A stretch of 44,726 nucleotides of DNA from Desulfobacula sp964636495 (GTDB lineage: Bacteria > Desulfobacterota > Desulfobacteria > Desulfobacterales > Desulfobacteraceae): positions 1 through 44,726 of the forward strand of contig CAZWSL010000026.1 in assembly GCA_964636495.1 (NCBI GenBank). Reading direction: 5' to 3'. The notes below the pieces were generated by a model. It did no database searches. It saw only the letters and a list, made by a program, of their open reading frames with translations, and was not told the origin of the DNA. Shown piece after piece: positions 43,759-44,726 of the stretch. The stretch's first letter is position 1, and the number at the start of each line of letters is the position of its first letter. Made by a program: the position numbers and the translations under genes.

Positions 43759-44205
43759 TCACGTGAAAAGACAAATTTTGCACTCTTTTGAGTATTTCAA
43801 AAAATCTTCTGCAGTCCAAACAATAACTCCATTAATTAACTTGGATTCATCAATCTCCATCATATCAACAGTCATTTTACAAGCGACCAATTCAACACCT
43901 TCTATTTGAGCCATTTCCTGAAGTTCAGCAAGACTTGGTATGTTTGCCTTATCAATTTTCTTCTTCATCATACCAGTTGCAACACTCGTCATACCTGGAA
44001 TTGCTCCCATTACTCCAGCAGGGAAAAATTTTGCCCGATCTGCTCCTCCTTCCAAAACGAGATTTAATCCCATAAAAGAATAAAAAATCTTGCTTTCCAT
44101 GCCCATTCGCGCCGCATTAATTCCAAGAACCAATGAAGGATAAGCCCCATCGAGGGAATCTTTAACGCATACAAAACTTGCTTTTTCTTTCATTTCTTGA
44201 TTCAT
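43759..44205 (-). CDS. DsrE/DsrF-like (DrsE_2) family sulfur-relay protein
   Basis: The 148-residue protein has the family's opening strand and helix (ASFVCVKDSLDGAYPSLVLGINAARMGM), FYSFMGLNLVLEGG, and the conserved Cys in VELVACKMTVDMMEI (about residue 108), which in this family can carry persulfide sulfur. The C-terminus is EDFLKYSKECKICLFT, with two extra Cys. GAGGAG lies upstream of the ATG. Proteins of this group act with rhodaneses and TusA in sulfur transfer; a rhodanese gene lies 1.2 kb away on the same strand. Confidence 0.82.
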   Translation of the reverse strand: MNQEMKEKASFVCVKDSLDGAYPSLVLGINAARMGMESKIFYSFMGLNLVLEGGADRAKFFPAGVMGAIPGMTSVATGMMKKKIDKANIPSLAELQEMAQIEGVELVACKMTVDMMEIDESKLINGVIVWTAEDFLKYSKECKICLFT

Positions 44206-44353
44206 ATCTTATCTCCTCTATAAAAATGTTTTTTAATTTGGATAAAACCTTTTTCGACTGAAAAATCAATTCAATAATGCCATTATATCCTCCTAATGTT
44301 AATTAAGTATTAAAAATCCCTATATATTACTATGCTATTAAAAAATATAAATC

Positions 44354-44369
44354 CTTGATTTAAATCAAG
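44354..44369 (-). promoter_or_regulatory. CRP/FNR-type palindrome upstream of the DsrE gene
   Basis: CTTGATTTAAATCAAG is a perfect palindrome that contains TTGAT-N4-ATCAA, the consensus of FNR-family regulators. Its centre (44361.5) lies about 41-45 bases upstream of start sites implied by -10-like sequences (TAGTAA/TAATAT, about 44332-44324), the usual place for an activator. It is about 150 bases before the DsrE start codon. The regulator itself is not in the window. Confidence 0.5.
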
Positions 44370-44435
44370 TAAACAATATTTTTTAATCAGATGAATAAAA
44401 TACTGGGGACTGGCTCCTTTACAATCGGGTCGCCC

Positions 44436-44708
44436 TTAAAATTCTTCATGATTAAAAAAATAATTTTTAAAAGTTGAGTCTTTCTCAGTTTTTGGGGAAA
44501 GCCAGACTTTATCTGTATCATTGTCAATATCTTTTCGTATGACATTATAAATTAGAATAGGATAATCAAAATTCTGTTCTGTGATTAATATTCCATTTTT
44601 CCGCCACTTGCAATCGAGATCAGGTGTGCAGGCCGGCGTACAATTCGGACCAAAGTATTTTAACAAATGGTGGTAAACGTCAAAAGAACCGCATCTATTC
44701 ATGAACAA
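44436..44708 (-). CDS. Hypothetical small protein with an N-terminal Cys group
   Basis: The frame encodes up to 90 residues (TTG at 44708 or ATG at 44702). It has Cys in CGSFDVYHH, CTPACTPDLDC and no membrane helix; the remainder is mixed, polar, with KVWLSPKTEKD. An in-frame TGA lies ten bases-plus upstream at 44716-44718. The C-P-x-C-like group could bind a metal. I do not recognise the family, and it could be the remaining C-terminal part of a longer gene continuing past the window end. Confidence 0.4.
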   Translation of the reverse strand: MFMNRCGSFDVYHHLLKYFGPNCTPACTPDLDCKWRKNGILITEQNFDYPILIYNVIRKDIDNDTDKVWLSPKTEKDSTFKNYFFNHEEF

Positions 44709-44726
44709 TTGATTGTGTCATAAAGA

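Noticed and set aside
43740..43761. SECIS for a selenocysteine at the DsrE stop codon
   Set aside because: The hairpin AGAAAA-GTC-TTTTCT is purely A/T in its stem apart from two pairs and its loop is nine bases after the TGA, closer than known bacterial SECIS elements; the DsrE domain is already complete there.
1..44726. CRISPR arrays, tRNA or rRNA genes
   Set aside because: Reading through both strands I saw no regularly spaced direct repeats, no tRNA cloverleaf and no rRNA sequence.

Overview
The window looks like chromosome from a strictly anaerobic, sulfate-reducer-type bacterium of the Desulfobacterota (Desulfobacteraceae-like). This is inferred from moderately AT-rich DNA, several cobalamin-, nickel- and iron-uptake loci, many 4Fe-4S proteins, an FMN-dependent glutamate-synthase-like enzyme with an N-terminal Cys cluster, DsrE/rhodanese sulfur-transfer proteins, and what reads as a selenocysteine-encoding gene. 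I had no database access, so the taxonomy is provisional.

Layout. 178-2329 (+) holds decayed copies of a rhodanese gene and a hybrid histidine kinase gene. 2454-13437 (-) is a cobalamin uptake block: a BtuB-like receptor with its own cobalamin riboswitch and terminator, then a nine-gene unit (btuF-btuC-btuD, DUF3450, TtpC-like ExbB, ExbB, ExbD, TonB, TPR) behind a second cobalamin riboswitch and terminator. 13513-17204 (+) is a second TonB receptor with NikK-like and NikL-like periplasmic proteins behind a long structured leader, probably for nickel or cobalt. 17549-20950 (+) is a zinc-ribbon/cyclase/ATPase/TPR signalling protein. 21038-24249 is feoA-feoB and a Cys-rich FeoB partner, divergent from a DtxR-type regulator. 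24318-29813 (-) holds a QueG-like Fe-S protein, a glutamate-synthase-like enzyme, an SRPBCC protein and an MMPL/RND exporter. 30176-34592 (+) holds an Fe-S protein, an IS110-family element with a structured upstream region, a QueG-like Fe-S/HEAT protein and a gamma-carbonic-anhydrase-like protein. 34842-37931 (+) is a second cyclase with a duplicated C-terminal module. 38086-42584 (-) is the intact rhodanese plus hybrid kinase pair. The end holds a secreted HNH nuclease, a DsrE-family protein with an FNR-type palindrome upstream, and an unknown small protein.

Main find. The intact rhodanese gene (41757-42584, -) is a single open frame interrupted by exactly two TGA codons, five codons apart, where the active-site loop of the first rhodanese domain should carry Cys. 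UGA is an ordinary stop for other genes here. The RNA after these codons can fold into two short hairpins whose apical loops contain GU, as bacterial SECIS elements do. The decayed copy at the other end of the window keeps both TGA codons at the same spacing. I read this as a periplasmic tandem rhodanese with two selenocysteines, encoded two bases ahead of, and probably working with, a membrane hybrid histidine kinase. The two copies of this pair lie in opposite orientation at the two ends of the window.
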